Assembly (NCBI GenBank): GCA_017517035.1
Contig: JAFXAN010000018.1
Coordinates: forward strand, 1-39,524
From: Clostridia bacterium
GTDB lineage: Bacteria; Bacillota; Clostridia; Oscillospirales; CAG-272
DNA length: 39,524 bases
Reading direction: 5' to 3'
How positions within the stretch are numbered: position 1 is the first letter of the stretch; each line of letters starts with the position of its first letter. Shown one piece after another: positions 1 to 7,876 of the stretch. The notes beneath the pieces are model-generated. The model had not been told where the DNA came from, did not search any database, and worked only from the letters and a program-made list of their open reading frames with translations. The position numbers were made by a program, and so were the translations under genes.

Positions 1-2
1 AC

Positions 3-131
3 CTCCTGTGTTACCCCGTAGGACTGGGAGTATATGGTGCCTGGATCTCCCTGTTCTTTGATCAGATCACCCGGTTCGGCTTTACCATGCACCGTTTCGG
101 CGGTACAAGCTGGTATAAAAAGAAAATCTGA
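3..131 (+). CDS. MATE-type multidrug exporter, C-terminal fragment (cut by window edge)
   Basis: The frame is open from the first bases to a TGA at 129-131, giving about 42 residues. They read as a last transmembrane helix (LGVYGAWISLFFDQ) followed by a basic tail ending WYKKKI. The pattern of a G-x-x-G-x-W-I-S-L-F-x-D-Q-x-x-R helix and a short basic tail is the usual C-terminus of MATE-family Na+/H+-coupled drug exporters. An intrinsic terminator follows at 186-214, which supports a real gene end. Only the tail is visible, so other polytopic families are possible. Confidence 0.6.
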   Translation, partial: LLCYPVGLGVYGAWISLFFDQITRFGFTMHRFGGTSWYKKKI

Positions 132-185
132 CAGAAAAAGGGACTGTATCGGAGCGCGTGCAAAATTAGTGGTAAACCTGAAATC

Positions 186-214
186 AGCCACCACGGTTTT
201 CGTAGTGGCTTTTT
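186..214 (+). terminator. Intrinsic terminator after the MATE fragment
   Basis: AGCCAC and GTGGCT pair around an ACG/CGT upper stem with one mismatch, and a run of five T follows at 210-214. It closes the transcript of the exporter. The next sequence (from about 215) already belongs to the broken VWA gene. Confidence 0.75.
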
Positions 215-301
215 CATACGCAGAAAGCAAAGAAAAGCCCCGCGCGTAAAGGTAAAGGTAAAGGTAAAGACGCAGGAAAAGGCAGCGGAGCTTTTGAAAG
301 C

Positions 302-1138
302 TTGGAAGATCTTATATCCTCAATAAGAGAAAGAAACGCAGCAATTATCGAAGCTCTGAAAAAAGAGGGTAAGGAAGATGAGCTGAAGGAAGATAAATCC
401 GAGCGTGAAGGACAGCGATTTGACGATCACTCCTTTTGGGAGGGGGATGACGATATGGGATCGCAGCGAGATGCTTGGATGAACCGAATGATAGAGGCTA
501 CAGATATTATCGTCTCGATGCTTGGTGGTGACAAATCAAGAGGCACGGTTCCTGCCGGTGTTGAACGAATAATCAATGAACTGAAAAATCCGATTCTTGA
601 TTGGAGAACCATACTGAATGATTTTATTCAGGAGGAAATTTGCGATTATTCCTTTGCTCCCCCGGATAGAAGAATGGATGATTCGCCGTTTTTTCTGCCC
701 GATTTCAATGAAAAGGACTATGAAGCAAAGAATCTTTTATTTATGATCGACACGTCAGGTTCTATGAGTAATAAGGATATTACCGACTGTTACAGTGAGA
801 TTTACGGTGCTATTCAACAGTTCAACGGGAAACTGACCGGCAAGCTTGGATTTTTTGATGCGGTTGTGGTAGAACCTATTCCTTTTGAGGACGAGGATGA
901 ATTCAAAATTATTCGTCCAAAAGGCGGTGGAGGGACATCCTTTGAAATAATCTTTGAATATGTCAGAGAACATATGATGGATGATTTGCCGGTAAGTATC
1001 ATCATTCTCACAGATGGATATGCACCTTACCCAGACAAAGAAGCGGCTATGAATATTCCCGTGCTGTGGATCATAAATAACGAAGAGAAGGAGCCGCCTT
1101 GGGGCAAGGTTGCAAGGCTTTTATCGAAGGAGATATAA
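302..1138 (+). pseudogene. VWA-like (DUF2201-type) metal-binding protein, 5'-truncated
   Basis: The conserved part is a von Willebrand A fold with a complete MIDAS site: DTSGS at residues 150-154, GGGGTS near 208-213 and LTDGY at 236-240. The charged linker with DDHSFW at 41-46 is typical of proteins with an N-terminal putative metallopeptidase domain and a C-terminal VWA-like domain, usually about 400 aa. That N-terminal half is missing. The reading frame stays open upstream through a lysine-rich stretch (KGKGKGKDAGK) to a TAG at 203-205, directly beside a foreign terminator, and no good start or ribosome binding site exists. The TTG at 302 is only the first possible start. Such VWA proteins usually work with a MoxR-type AAA ATPase, which is absent here. 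The downstream hydrolase begins 4 bases after this stop and its ribosome binding site lies inside this gene. Either a remnant or a shortened protein still translated. Confidence 0.7.
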
Positions 1139-1142
1139 AAAT

Positions 1143-1724
1143 ATGCATAGTGAATTTGATTATGAAATAACTTCCGAAAAATGTCCCGGGCTTGAATATG
1201 GCGTTATCAACGGAAACTGTCATGTGGTTTTAATAAAGCTTCCTCGAAATGAGACAATATTCGGATACCGGAACAAATATGCAAAAATGGCAAAAGAGCT
1301 CAGAAACAGACTTGACTGCAGTGTGATTTGTGCAAATAACATAGGAGATGATGTTTCTCGCAAGTATGATGTCAAGATTCTTAAAAAATATGTTGAACTA
1401 AGAGGCTTTTATAAGCCTGAGTTCAGTTTTATCGGAATATGCGAGGGTGCAAGCTTTTTGCTTTCACATATGTCAAAATGTATTGAATTCAAAAAAATGC
1501 TGCTGGTAAATATGCCGATATCATATAAGCTTGGAGAAACCGTAAATCTTCTCAGTAATATTGACAGAAACAAGCTGAAATTTGTTTACGGTGACAAGGA
1601 CCCTTCCTACCGCTATACTCCATTGCTCAAAAGAATGTACGCAGAAGTGATCACAATAAGTGGTGCGGATCATTATTTTTCAGACAAGAGTTGTAGCTTT
1701 ATAGATATTCAAAAACTATTATAG
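1143..1724 (+). CDS. Small alpha/beta-hydrolase-like protein with a Cys nucleophile
   Basis: This is a 193-aa protein. The ATG at 1143 is chosen because AAGGAG at 1127-1132 lies just upstream; a longer frame from 1110 would be out of register with that site. The fold signature is a nucleophile elbow G-I-C-E-G at residues 98-102, in place of the usual GxSxG, with Cys100 as candidate nucleophile. Asp151 or Asp153 (YGDKDP) and His177 (GADHYF) would complete a Cys-Asp-His triad as in dienelactone hydrolases. The protein is shorter than classic hydrolases (about 240 aa). It lies between the VWA gene and the ligase with 4-bp and 10-bp gaps, so it is probably co-transcribed with them. The substrate is unknown. 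No signal peptide, so cytosolic. Confidence 0.6.
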   Translation: MHSEFDYEITSEKCPGLEYGVINGNCHVVLIKLPRNETIFGYRNKYAKMAKELRNRLDCSVICANNIGDDVSRKYDVKILKKYVELRGFYKPEFSFIGICEGASFLLSHMSKCIEFKKMLLVNMPISYKLGETVNLLSNIDRNKLKFVYGDKDPSYRYTPLLKRMYAEVITISGADHYFSDKSCSFIDIQKLL

Positions 1725-1734
1725 GAGAGAAAAG

Positions 1735-3690
1735 ATGAACGATCTTCAGAGAATGAAAGAGCTTATAACAAAAATTAACGAGGCGGATGAGGCTTATTTC
1801 AAAAAAGATTCGCCTATTATGAACGACCGAGAATACGACGGTCTTGTTCTTGAGCTTAAAATGCTTGAAAGAACAACGGGAATTCATTTTTCAAATTCTC
1901 CCATCGGAAAAATTCCGGGTGATGAGAAGGTACAGTTGAAAACCGTTCGCCATTCAAAGCCGATGCTTTCTTGTAATAAAACCAAAGAAATTATGGATAT
2001 CATCAAATTTGTGGCGGATAAGGAGGTTGTTTTCTCATGGAAAATGGACGGCTTGACTCTTGTTTTACGGTATGAAAAGGGAAAATTTATCCAGGCTGTC
2101 ACCCGTGGAAGCGGTGGAATCATAGGTGAAGATGTAACGCATACTGTAAAGCATCTCCGCAATATTCCGTTTTCAGTTCCTTGCAAGGAAAATTTCGAGG
2201 TTCGCGGTGAAGGCGTAATCTCCTTCAGGGATCTGAATACTCTTTCAAAGCTTGGTGAAACAGCTTCAAGCCACCCCAGAAGCATTGCTTCAGGTGCTGT
2301 CAGAAGCACAAATGCCGACAGAGGAAAGCTTTCTCATATCGACTTTTTTGCCTTTGAGCTTATAAAAGAGGATTCACCCAAAACAAAGATGGAGCAGCTT
2401 TATTTTCTCAAAAACAACAATTTTGATGTTGTTGAACATAAGCTTTTTTGCGGTGACGATAATATTGAGGAAGTGGTAAAAGCGTGGACACCTGAAGGAT
2501 TTGCTTATCCTGTTGACGGAATAGTTTGCGAATATAACGATATTGAATACGGAAAAAGTCGTGGTGCGACCGCTCATCATGAAAAAAGAATGCTTGCTCT
2601 TAAATGGAAGGACGAGGTCAAGGAAACGGTTTTCCGTGGCGTTGAGCTTAACACCACCAGAACGGGAATTGTGAGTATTGTGGGCATTTTTGATGATGTT
2701 ATGATTGACGGCAGCCGTGTTCACAGAGCAAATCTTTACAATATTACAAATTTTGAAAAATACAAATTCGGAATCGGAGATATTATCACGGTTTATAAAG
2801 CAAATATGGTAATTCCGCAGATTGCTGAAAACAAAATGATGAGCGGTACATATGAGCTGCCGAAATTCTGTCCCTGCTGCGGAGAGGAGCTGACAATCAA
2901 ATTTAATCAGAGAGGAATAAAAGAGCTTTATTGCCCGAATGAGGAGTGCATTGCCCGTCATTCACAGAGAATAGCAAGATTTTGCGATAAAAATGCCATG
3001 AATATTGAGGGACTTTCCGCTTCCACCATCGAAAGAATGATGGCATATGGATGGATCAAGGGATATAAGGATATATATCATCTGGACCTACATAGAGATG
3101 AGATCGTTTCAACTCCGGAATTTGGAGTTGACAGATATAATGCCATACACGAAGCAATTGAAAAAAGCAGAAGCTGTAATATGTTTCAGTTCCTTGTGGG
3201 ACTTGGCATCAATATTCTCGGTACTGAGACTGCAAGAATATTGCATCGGTATTATTACGGTTCAATGGAGGATTTTCTTGCTGCAGTAAAAGACGGTTTC
3301 AGTTTTTCTCATATTGCGGGAATATCCGAAGCACTTGAGAGAAGTATTTATTCATGGTTTGAAGACGAAAAAAATGTCCGAAATCTGAAGGCGCTTATGA
3401 GTGAGCTGACTTTTATCGGAAAAAGCCGTGAGCTTGGGGGAAAGAACAATCCGTTTGAGGATACAACCGTTGTCGTAACAGGAACCTTCAATAGCTTCTC
3501 AAGAGAGGTAATACTTGACCTTTTGACATCACTCGGTGCCGTAACAAGCGATAACGTTACAGAGGATACCGATTATCTTATATACGGTGCGGTACCGGGC
3601 AGCAAAAAAATCGGACTTGCAATTCAGTACGGTGTCAATATGCTAAGTGAAACCGGCTTTGCCGAAATGCTTAAAATGGCTGAAGAATGA
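1735..3690 (+). CDS. NAD+-dependent DNA ligase, LigA-like accessory copy
   Basis: A 651-aa protein with the full LigA domain order. Domain Ia has the NAD+-site signature (DREYDGL, 31-37). The adenylation lysine is K103 in SWKMDG. The OB fold is followed by a four-Cys zinc finger (CPCCGEEL ... CPNEEC), helix-hairpin-helix repeats, and a C-terminal BRCT domain from about 575 (VVVTGTFNSFSREVI). It would seal nicked duplex DNA using NAD+. The motif KMDG in place of the common KIDG/KLDG, and its place in a small operon with a VWA and a hydrolase gene, suggest a second, non-housekeeping ligase; this is inferred, because the rest of the genome is not visible. The start has AGGAGAG 6-7 bases upstream. 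The next gene has its own promoter, so the ligase probably ends its operon. Confidence 0.9.
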   Translation: MNDLQRMKELITKINEADEAYFKKDSPIMNDREYDGLVLELKMLERTTGIHFSNSPIGKIPGDEKVQLKTVRHSKPMLSCNKTKEIMDIIKFVADKEVVFSWKMDGLTLVLRYEKGKFIQAVTRGSGGIIGEDVTHTVKHLRNIPFSVPCKENFEVRGEGVISFRDLNTLSKLGETASSHPRSIASGAVRSTNADRGKLSHIDFFAFELIKEDSPKTKMEQLYFLKNNNFDVVEHKLFCGDDNIEEVVKAWTPEGFAYPVDGIVCEYNDIEYGKSRGATAHHEKRMLALKWKDEVKETVFRGVELNTTRTGIVSIVGIFDDVMIDGSRVHRANLYNITNFEKYKFGIGDIITVYKANMVIPQIAENKMMSGTYELPKFCPCCGEELTIKFNQRGIKELYCPNEECIARHSQRIARFCDKNAMNIEGLSASTIERMMAYGWIKGYKDIYHLDLHRDEIVSTPEFGVDRYNAIHEAIEKSRSCNMFQFLVGLGINILGTETARILHRYYYGSMEDFLAAVKDGFSFSHIAGISEALERSIYSWFEDEKNVRNLKALMSELTFIGKSRELGGKNNPFEDTTVVVTGTFNSFSREVILDLLTSLGAVTSDNVTEDTDYLIYGAVPGSKKIGLAIQYGVNMLSETGFAEMLKMAEE

Positions 3691-3703
3691 ACATGATGTT
3701 CCG

Positions 3704-3740
3704 TTTTTGTCACATTTTATTTTATATAATGTTATTGTAA
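3704..3740 (+). promoter_or_regulatory. Promoter of the 3765 gene, TGTCRC type (copy 1)
   Basis: TGTCAC at 3708-3713 is followed 11 bp later by TATAAT at 3725-3730, then TTATTGTAA. There is no -35 box at the canonical 17 bp. The same layout, with the same spacing, recurs at 6584-6606 and on the minus strand at 9553-9531. Confidence 0.65.
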
Positions 3741-3764
3741 ACTAAAATTTAAGGAGAAAGATTT

Positions 3765-4331
3765 ATGAGAAACACATGGGTATTATCTATCAAAACATCT
3801 CTTCCTGAGGTTTGTTGTAGCAGAGGTGATCTGAAGACAAGTGCTTTTGCATTTGAAAGCTTTGAGGAGGCTCGTGCCGCCCTCCGTAAGGTACTTAAAA
3901 AGCTTGCTTATACGAAAAACAGTATGTTTGACGGAAAAGGAAACATAATTTATTTTAATAATTATATTGAGAACTTAACATATGACGAGGATAGCGATTA
4001 TTATGATGATGATTTCCTGACTTCAAAAAAGCTCAAAACTGCGGAAAGAGCTCTTAAAAACATCTTTAAGGGAAAGGATGCTGTTCCGAAAATCAAGGAT
4101 GGCTTCTACACCAATTATATGATTGCCTACACCTATGAAAACGGTGAAATCAACTTTCGCGGAGATGATGACGGGCCTTGTAACGGATATGATCCTGTTT
4201 TGCGAACAAATATGTTCGATATGCTTAGGGAGAATAACTATTTTCTTTACATTGATGACGTATTCGGGCAGGATGAGGCGACTACTGAGCTTTATATAGA
4301 CCTTCTCAAAGCGGAAGATTTTGAAGAATGA
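3765..4331 (+). CDS. Unknown 188-aa protein upstream of the retron, paralogous N-terminus with the 5709 gene
   Basis: I do not recognise this family. The ATG has AAGGAG 8 bases upstream. The N-terminus (MRNTWVLSIKTS, then FESFEEARAALRKVLKKL at about 31-48) resembles that of the 287-aa gene on the other side of the retron (MKTVWNLTYET, then YKSFDEAKKDIRNLISKI), suggesting a shared small alpha/beta domain. The rest is acidic (DEDSDYYDDDF, RGDDDGP), without signal peptide or membrane segment. It lies 78 bp before the retron RNA and has its own promoter. It may be a retron accessory or regulatory protein; that is inference from position only. Confidence 0.6.
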   Translation: MRNTWVLSIKTSLPEVCCSRGDLKTSAFAFESFEEARAALRKVLKKLAYTKNSMFDGKGNIIYFNNYIENLTYDEDSDYYDDDFLTSKKLKTAERALKNIFKGKDAVPKIKDGFYTNYMIAYTYENGEINFRGDDDGPCNGYDPVLRTNMFDMLRENNYFLYIDDVFGQDEATTELYIDLLKAEDFEE

Positions 4332-4374
4332 TCAGAACAATCGGAAAAATAAAATTTACAATTTTGCATAATGC

Positions 4375-4403
4375 TTGAAAATCAAATGAAATTGTGTTAT
4401 AAT
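4375..4403 (+). promoter_or_regulatory. Sigma-A promoter of the retron RNA and RT
   Basis: TTGAAA at 4375-4380 and TATAAT at 4398-4403 are separated by exactly 17 bp. The expected start is about 4410, which is the first base of the a1 repeat, as expected for a retron msr-msd transcript. Confidence 0.85.
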
Positions 4404-4409
4404 GAATGA

Positions 4410-4646
4410 AGAACAACAGTGTATTTCGATTCTCGAAAGGGATGGCGAGTCGTCATCTTGTCACTTATATTTAGCGTATTCGCTGCACAAGCCTACAAAA
4501 GCTTTTCCTCGGTGCTCGGTTCGCATTCGAAAAAGCTTTTGCTTAACGGCTTGCTCCGCTCAGCTGAAAGCCTCGACATAATTCTGCAAGGCTTCGCCTT
4601 GCTATTCTATGTCTGCGACTTTCATCATACAAATTAGTGTTGTTCT
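4410..4646 (+). ncRNA. Retron msr-msd non-coding RNA
   Basis: This 237-nt stretch lies between the retron promoter and the reverse transcriptase gene. It is bounded by perfect 9-nt inverted repeats: a1 AGAACAACA (4410-4418) and a2 TGTTGTTCT (4638-4646), which would form the terminal duplex that primes reverse transcription. Inside, msr-like short hairpins occur at 4424-4438, 4441-4457 (7 bp with one G-U, loop AGT) and 4473-4484 (in TTAGCGTATTCGCT). Msd-like long hairpins follow: 4497-4540 (10-bp AAAAGCTTTT arms) and 4567-4622. In the latter, GACATA pairs with TATGTC and GCAAGGC with GCCTTGC around loop TTC. The branching G cannot be fixed by eye; G4419, directly after a1, and the G in TTAGCG at 4474 are candidates. 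The 71-aa frame running through it is spurious. Confidence 0.88.
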
Positions 4647-4672
4647 GAAAAATCGGAAGAAAGGAGAGCTAT

Positions 4673-5578
4673 ATGATAGTTTATAAGGAGCTTAAAACTA
4701 TTGAGCATGAGCTGGGTTTTCCTGCAAAAACGCTTTATGGTCTGAGCAATAATCTTGAAAGTCACTATCGTACTGTGTTTATCCCGAAGCGTGACGGAAA
4801 TAAACGCAAGCTCTCCGTTCCCGATTCGATTTTAAAAATGGTGCAGAGAGCCATTGCGGATAATATTCTGTCTTATTATCCCGTTTCAAGTTATGCTATG
4901 GCATATTCTCCCGGATGCAGTGTGCAAAGAAATGCAAGCCATCACATCGGCAAGAAAAAGATTCTTAAATTGGATATTGAAGGCTTTTTTGATAATATTA
5001 CCTATTCAAGGGTGAAAGACATTGTATTTTTCAAAGAAAAATTTTCCGAGCCGATACGTATTCTGCTTACTATGCTTTGCTATTATAAGGAATCGCTTCC
5101 CCAAGGTGCTCCCACGTCTCCCGTTATCACTAATATTCTTATGTATGATTTCGATGAGAGAGTTGGCGAATATTGCAGAGAAAAACAAATTTCATATACA
5201 AGATATTGCGATGATATGACCTTTTCGGGGGATTTTGATGAAAAGAAAATAATTGCTTTTGTCAAAAATGAGCTTAAAAAACTCGGTCTGTTTTTGAAAA
5301 ACAGAAAAACTGCCGTTGTTCCGGTCACAAAACGCCAAACGGTAACAGGGATCGTAGTCAATGAAAGAATAAATCTGACAAAGGATTATAAGAAGAAAAT
5401 CCGACAGGAAATGTACTATATCAGAAAATTCGGTATTGACGGACATTTAAAAAAGCTTGAGATTACGGACAAAAAAGCATATCTTAATTCTTTGAAGGGG
5501 CGTATCTCATTTGTGCTGCAAACCATCCCGAATGATAAGGAATTTCTTGAATATAAAAATATATTAAAATGTCAATAA
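4673..5578 (+). CDS. Retron-type reverse transcriptase
   Basis: A 301-aa RT of usual retron length. Diagnostic features are the NAxxH motif (NASHH, 87-91) and the VTG motif (224-226), which are retron hallmarks. The palm motifs are LDIEGFFDNI with first Asp101, LPQGAPTSP (142-150) and YCDD (178-181) within YTRYCDDMTFSG. All three catalytic Asp residues are present, so it should be active. It would reverse-transcribe part of the upstream msr-msd RNA into a branched RNA-linked DNA (msDNA). The start has AAAGGAG 6-8 bases upstream, and the gene lies 26 bp after a2, the normal retron spacing. It stands alone in its transcript: the next gene has its own promoter. Retrons act as anti-phage toxin-antitoxin systems with a neighbouring effector; none of the known effector types is obvious here. 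Confidence 0.93.
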   Translation: MIVYKELKTIEHELGFPAKTLYGLSNNLESHYRTVFIPKRDGNKRKLSVPDSILKMVQRAIADNILSYYPVSSYAMAYSPGCSVQRNASHHIGKKKILKLDIEGFFDNITYSRVKDIVFFKEKFSEPIRILLTMLCYYKESLPQGAPTSPVITNILMYDFDERVGEYCREKQISYTRYCDDMTFSGDFDEKKIIAFVKNELKKLGLFLKNRKTAVVPVTKRQTVTGIVVNERINLTKDYKKKIRQEMYYIRKFGIDGHLKKLEITDKKAYLNSLKGRISFVLQTIPNDKEFLEYKNILKCQ

Positions 5579-5643
5579 CTTTTGAAAAAATACGAAAAAA
5601 ACAAATATGGCTTGCAAAAAACAAAATGATGTATATGATATAT

Positions 5644-5672
5644 TTGACTTTTATATAAAAATATGATATAAT
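5644..5672 (+). promoter_or_regulatory. Sigma-A promoter of the 5709 gene
   Basis: TTGACT at 5644-5649, 17 bp, TATAAT at 5667-5672. It lies in a very AT-rich gap after the RT gene. Confidence 0.75.
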
Positions 5673-5708
5673 AACAAAAATAAGTGTTTTATATAAAGGT
5701 CATTTAAT

Positions 5709-6572
5709 ATGAAAACAGTTTGGAATCTTACATATGAAACCATTCCGGGTGATGGCGAACAAAAGAAGAAATACAAATCCTTTGACGAAGCAAAGAAAGA
5801 TATTAGGAATTTAATATCAAAAATTAGAATTCGGCACTATACGGACGCAATTCGTGAGGGTGTCCACACATCCTTTCGTACAGCGATAGCAGACTTTGTT
5901 GATAACTATATATCCCGAAATGAATTTTTTAGTGATCAGGATAATTTACCTTCTTCGTCTCCGGATGATTATGAGCTTGAAACATCAGCACTTCAGAACG
6001 CTAATTATGAAGACTCAGAAGATGATGACTCATATTATGATGACGAAGTTGTCGATGAATTTGACGATTTTGAAATCGATATTGATAAAGATTTGCTGTC
6101 TTTCCGGTATTATTACGACGATCTTGAATTGAAGACCAATATGGTAGTTATGGATGATGAAAATAAAGACTACTATTTTCAATTTTTTGTTTATACAGAC
6201 TCAAAAAGCAAGTTCAAAGAGGTTAACATAGAATTAGAGCCTTTACAATGTTGGGGAACTTCATCCTATCCACTCTTGATCCTTCGAATTTTAGAGAATG
6301 CCAGGAAACCGCTTACCCAGGAACAGATCATTTCTCTTATTGAGTTTGATTATGGCACAAAGATCGAGAGAAAAGCGATTGGAAGAAATATAACTCTGAT
6401 GAAAAAGCTTGGATACGACATTCAGCACAGCAGTGGTGGTTATTATATCCCCAAAAAGGGTACAGAGATAGGACAAGATGATTTACAAATCATTGTGGAG
6501 AGTATCAATGCAAACCCATATGTTGATTCCGTGAAAAAAGCTGATCTGGTTTTTAAACTTTTCAAGATGTAG
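5709..6572 (+). CDS. Unknown acidic protein with C-terminal winged helix, downstream of the retron
   Basis: A 287-aa protein in three parts. Residues 1-60 resemble the N-terminus of the 188-aa gene upstream of the retron. A very acidic middle (about 76-130, many Asp/Glu runs such as EDSEDDDSYYDDE) follows. A winged-helix-like domain lies at about 187-248 (SYPLLILRILENARKPLTQEQI ... GRNITLMKKLGYDI ... GGYYIP), similar to the N-terminal DNA-binding part of WYL regulators, but no WYL domain follows. It is soluble, with no signal peptide. Being next to the RT, it is a candidate retron effector or regulator; some retron classes do carry an HTH partner. This is inference: the family is not one I can name. 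Confidence 0.6.
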   Translation: MKTVWNLTYETIPGDGEQKKKYKSFDEAKKDIRNLISKIRIRHYTDAIREGVHTSFRTAIADFVDNYISRNEFFSDQDNLPSSSPDDYELETSALQNANYEDSEDDDSYYDDEVVDEFDDFEIDIDKDLLSFRYYYDDLELKTNMVVMDDENKDYYFQFFVYTDSKSKFKEVNIELEPLQCWGTSSYPLLILRILENARKPLTQEQIISLIEFDYGTKIERKAIGRNITLMKKLGYDIQHSSGGYYIPKKGTEIGQDDLQIIVESINANPYVDSVKKADLVFKLFKM

Positions 6573-6583
6573 AGTCCCTTTTT

Positions 6584-6616
6584 TGTCGCTTTTGATTTGA
6601 TATAATACTGTTGTAA
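6584..6616 (+). promoter_or_regulatory. Promoter of the 6641 operon, TGTCRC type (copy 2)
   Basis: TGTCGC at 6584-6589, 11 bp, TATAAT at 6601-6606, then CTGTTGTAA. It is nearly identical over about 37 bp to the promoter at 3704-3740. Confidence 0.65.
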
Positions 6617-6640
6617 AAAATAATAAAGGATAATTAAACT

Positions 6641-7357
6641 ATGCCTACCACTAATATTTTGAAATTTGCCGCTTTTTGCGAAACCGAACTTGATCTGCAT
6701 GACAAACTTATTGTTAAAAAACTCATAGATCCCAACAAAACCTTCTACAAATCTTTACCTGTTTGTATCATTGATGCTGTATTTTCAATCGGCGTAAAGT
6801 ATCAGCATGTTGAAAAAGCTGAAAAGGCGTTCTTTGATCATTTTGGGTTAAATATTTCGAGAACATATCCCATCGAAAACGAATACACAATCGATGATTT
6901 TATCAACGATATGGACACCTTTGATTCTTTCGAGGAAGCTGCAAATCTTGGCTTTAATAATAGACAAAGAACCTCTTCTCGCAATGGCATTTTGAAAGCA
7001 GAGGCTTGCTATCTTGTTGCAAAAGTATTTAAGAATCATAATATCAATACTTTAGACGATTTTAACAATTTTTCGAATAAAACTGAACTCGATGCAGACA
7101 TTCTCAAGATCAAAGGCCAAAGCAGTGGCATTATGCTCAAATATTTTTATATGCTTGCTGGAAATGAGAACGAGGTAAAGCCCGATAGACATATGGTTAA
7201 TTTTATGAAAAAAGTATTTCCTCATCTTACAATATCTGCCAAAGATCACCCAGAGATCAAAATGATTATGGAAGAAACTGTACGAGAACTGAAAACTAAA
7301 TATCCTCAACTTACCGAACGCTTTCTTGATGTTCTTATTTGGGATTATATGCGTTAA
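6641..7357 (+). CDS. HhH-GPD-like (endonuclease III fold) protein
   Basis: A 238-aa protein, mainly helical. A helix-hairpin-helix (LKIKGQSSGIMLKYFYMLAG, about 155-174) is followed by KPDRHM with Asp182. This is the arrangement of the HhH-GPD base-excision glycosylase superfamily, where an Asp after the hairpin is catalytic (VDTH in endonuclease III). The catalytic Lys that would make it a bifunctional lyase is not at its usual place in the hairpin (QSSG instead of G-x-K), and there is no C-terminal Fe-S cysteine cluster. It is therefore at most a monofunctional glycosylase or a DNA-binding relative. First gene of a tight three-gene unit. Confidence 0.6.
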   Translation: MPTTNILKFAAFCETELDLHDKLIVKKLIDPNKTFYKSLPVCIIDAVFSIGVKYQHVEKAEKAFFDHFGLNISRTYPIENEYTIDDFINDMDTFDSFEEAANLGFNNRQRTSSRNGILKAEACYLVAKVFKNHNINTLDDFNNFSNKTELDADILKIKGQSSGIMLKYFYMLAGNENEVKPDRHMVNFMKKVFPHLTISAKDHPEIKMIMEETVRELKTKYPQLTERFLDVLIWDYMR

Positions 7358-7371
7358 GGAGCAAGTTTCTT

Positions 7372-7875
7372 ATGGAAAATAAAAAATCTTCGCTTATAGT
7401 TTACCGAGAAAAGATGTCAGAAGTACATACGCCCGATGAGATCAAGCCTGCGTTCGACGAAAGTCACTACGCCGTATGCTTTAACTATGATCGCAGTCAC
7501 GGTAGAGCCAAGTACGCATTGTTTGCGGCGATATGGGAGGTCAATCCCGATGTGATCATTACCGAGGCTGACCTTTGCATTATGGCGGTCGAGCCTGTTG
7601 TGTGGCGTGATCGGCTCTTGCTCATCGATAAAAACGGAACGAAAGAAACCGCAAATGCTATCGCAAAATATATGGCAGAGTCGGGTATTATCTCTTACGA
7701 ATATCGCTTTGTCAATAAATCCGGTGTGAAAAACTGCTTACCACCGATTGCAAACGGAAAACCCACTGCACTATTCAAGGGAAATTTGCTGATTGACGGC
7801 GATAAATTGCTTTTGACCGCAAGGCATATGACCAAAGCGGATAGAGAGAAATCAAAAGCGAATAAGGAGAATTGA
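7372..7875 (+). CDS. Unknown 167-aa protein in the HhH operon
   Basis: The start is the ATG at 7372, with TTAAGGAGC 9-11 bases upstream, rather than the longer frame from 7339. The protein begins MENKKSSLIVYREK. It is mixed alpha/beta, with no signal peptide or membrane segment, and has a basic tail (RHMTKADREKSKANKEN). Its base composition is more GC-rich than its neighbours. It lies 14 bp after the HhH gene and 1 bp before the next, so all three are surely translated from one message. Function unknown. Confidence 0.6.
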   Translation: MENKKSSLIVYREKMSEVHTPDEIKPAFDESHYAVCFNYDRSHGRAKYALFAAIWEVNPDVIITEADLCIMAVEPVVWRDRLLLIDKNGTKETANAIAKYMAESGIISYEYRFVNKSGVKNCLPPIANGKPTALFKGNLLIDGDKLLLTARHMTKADREKSKANKEN

Positions 7876-7876
7876 A

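Noticed and set aside
2374..2961. 195-aa minus-strand frame
   Set aside because: Shadow of the DNA ligase gene.
4419..4637. 71-aa plus-strand frame upstream of the RT
   Set aside because: It lies wholly inside the msr-msd RNA between a1 and a2, has no ribosome binding site and its sequence is explained by RNA hairpins.
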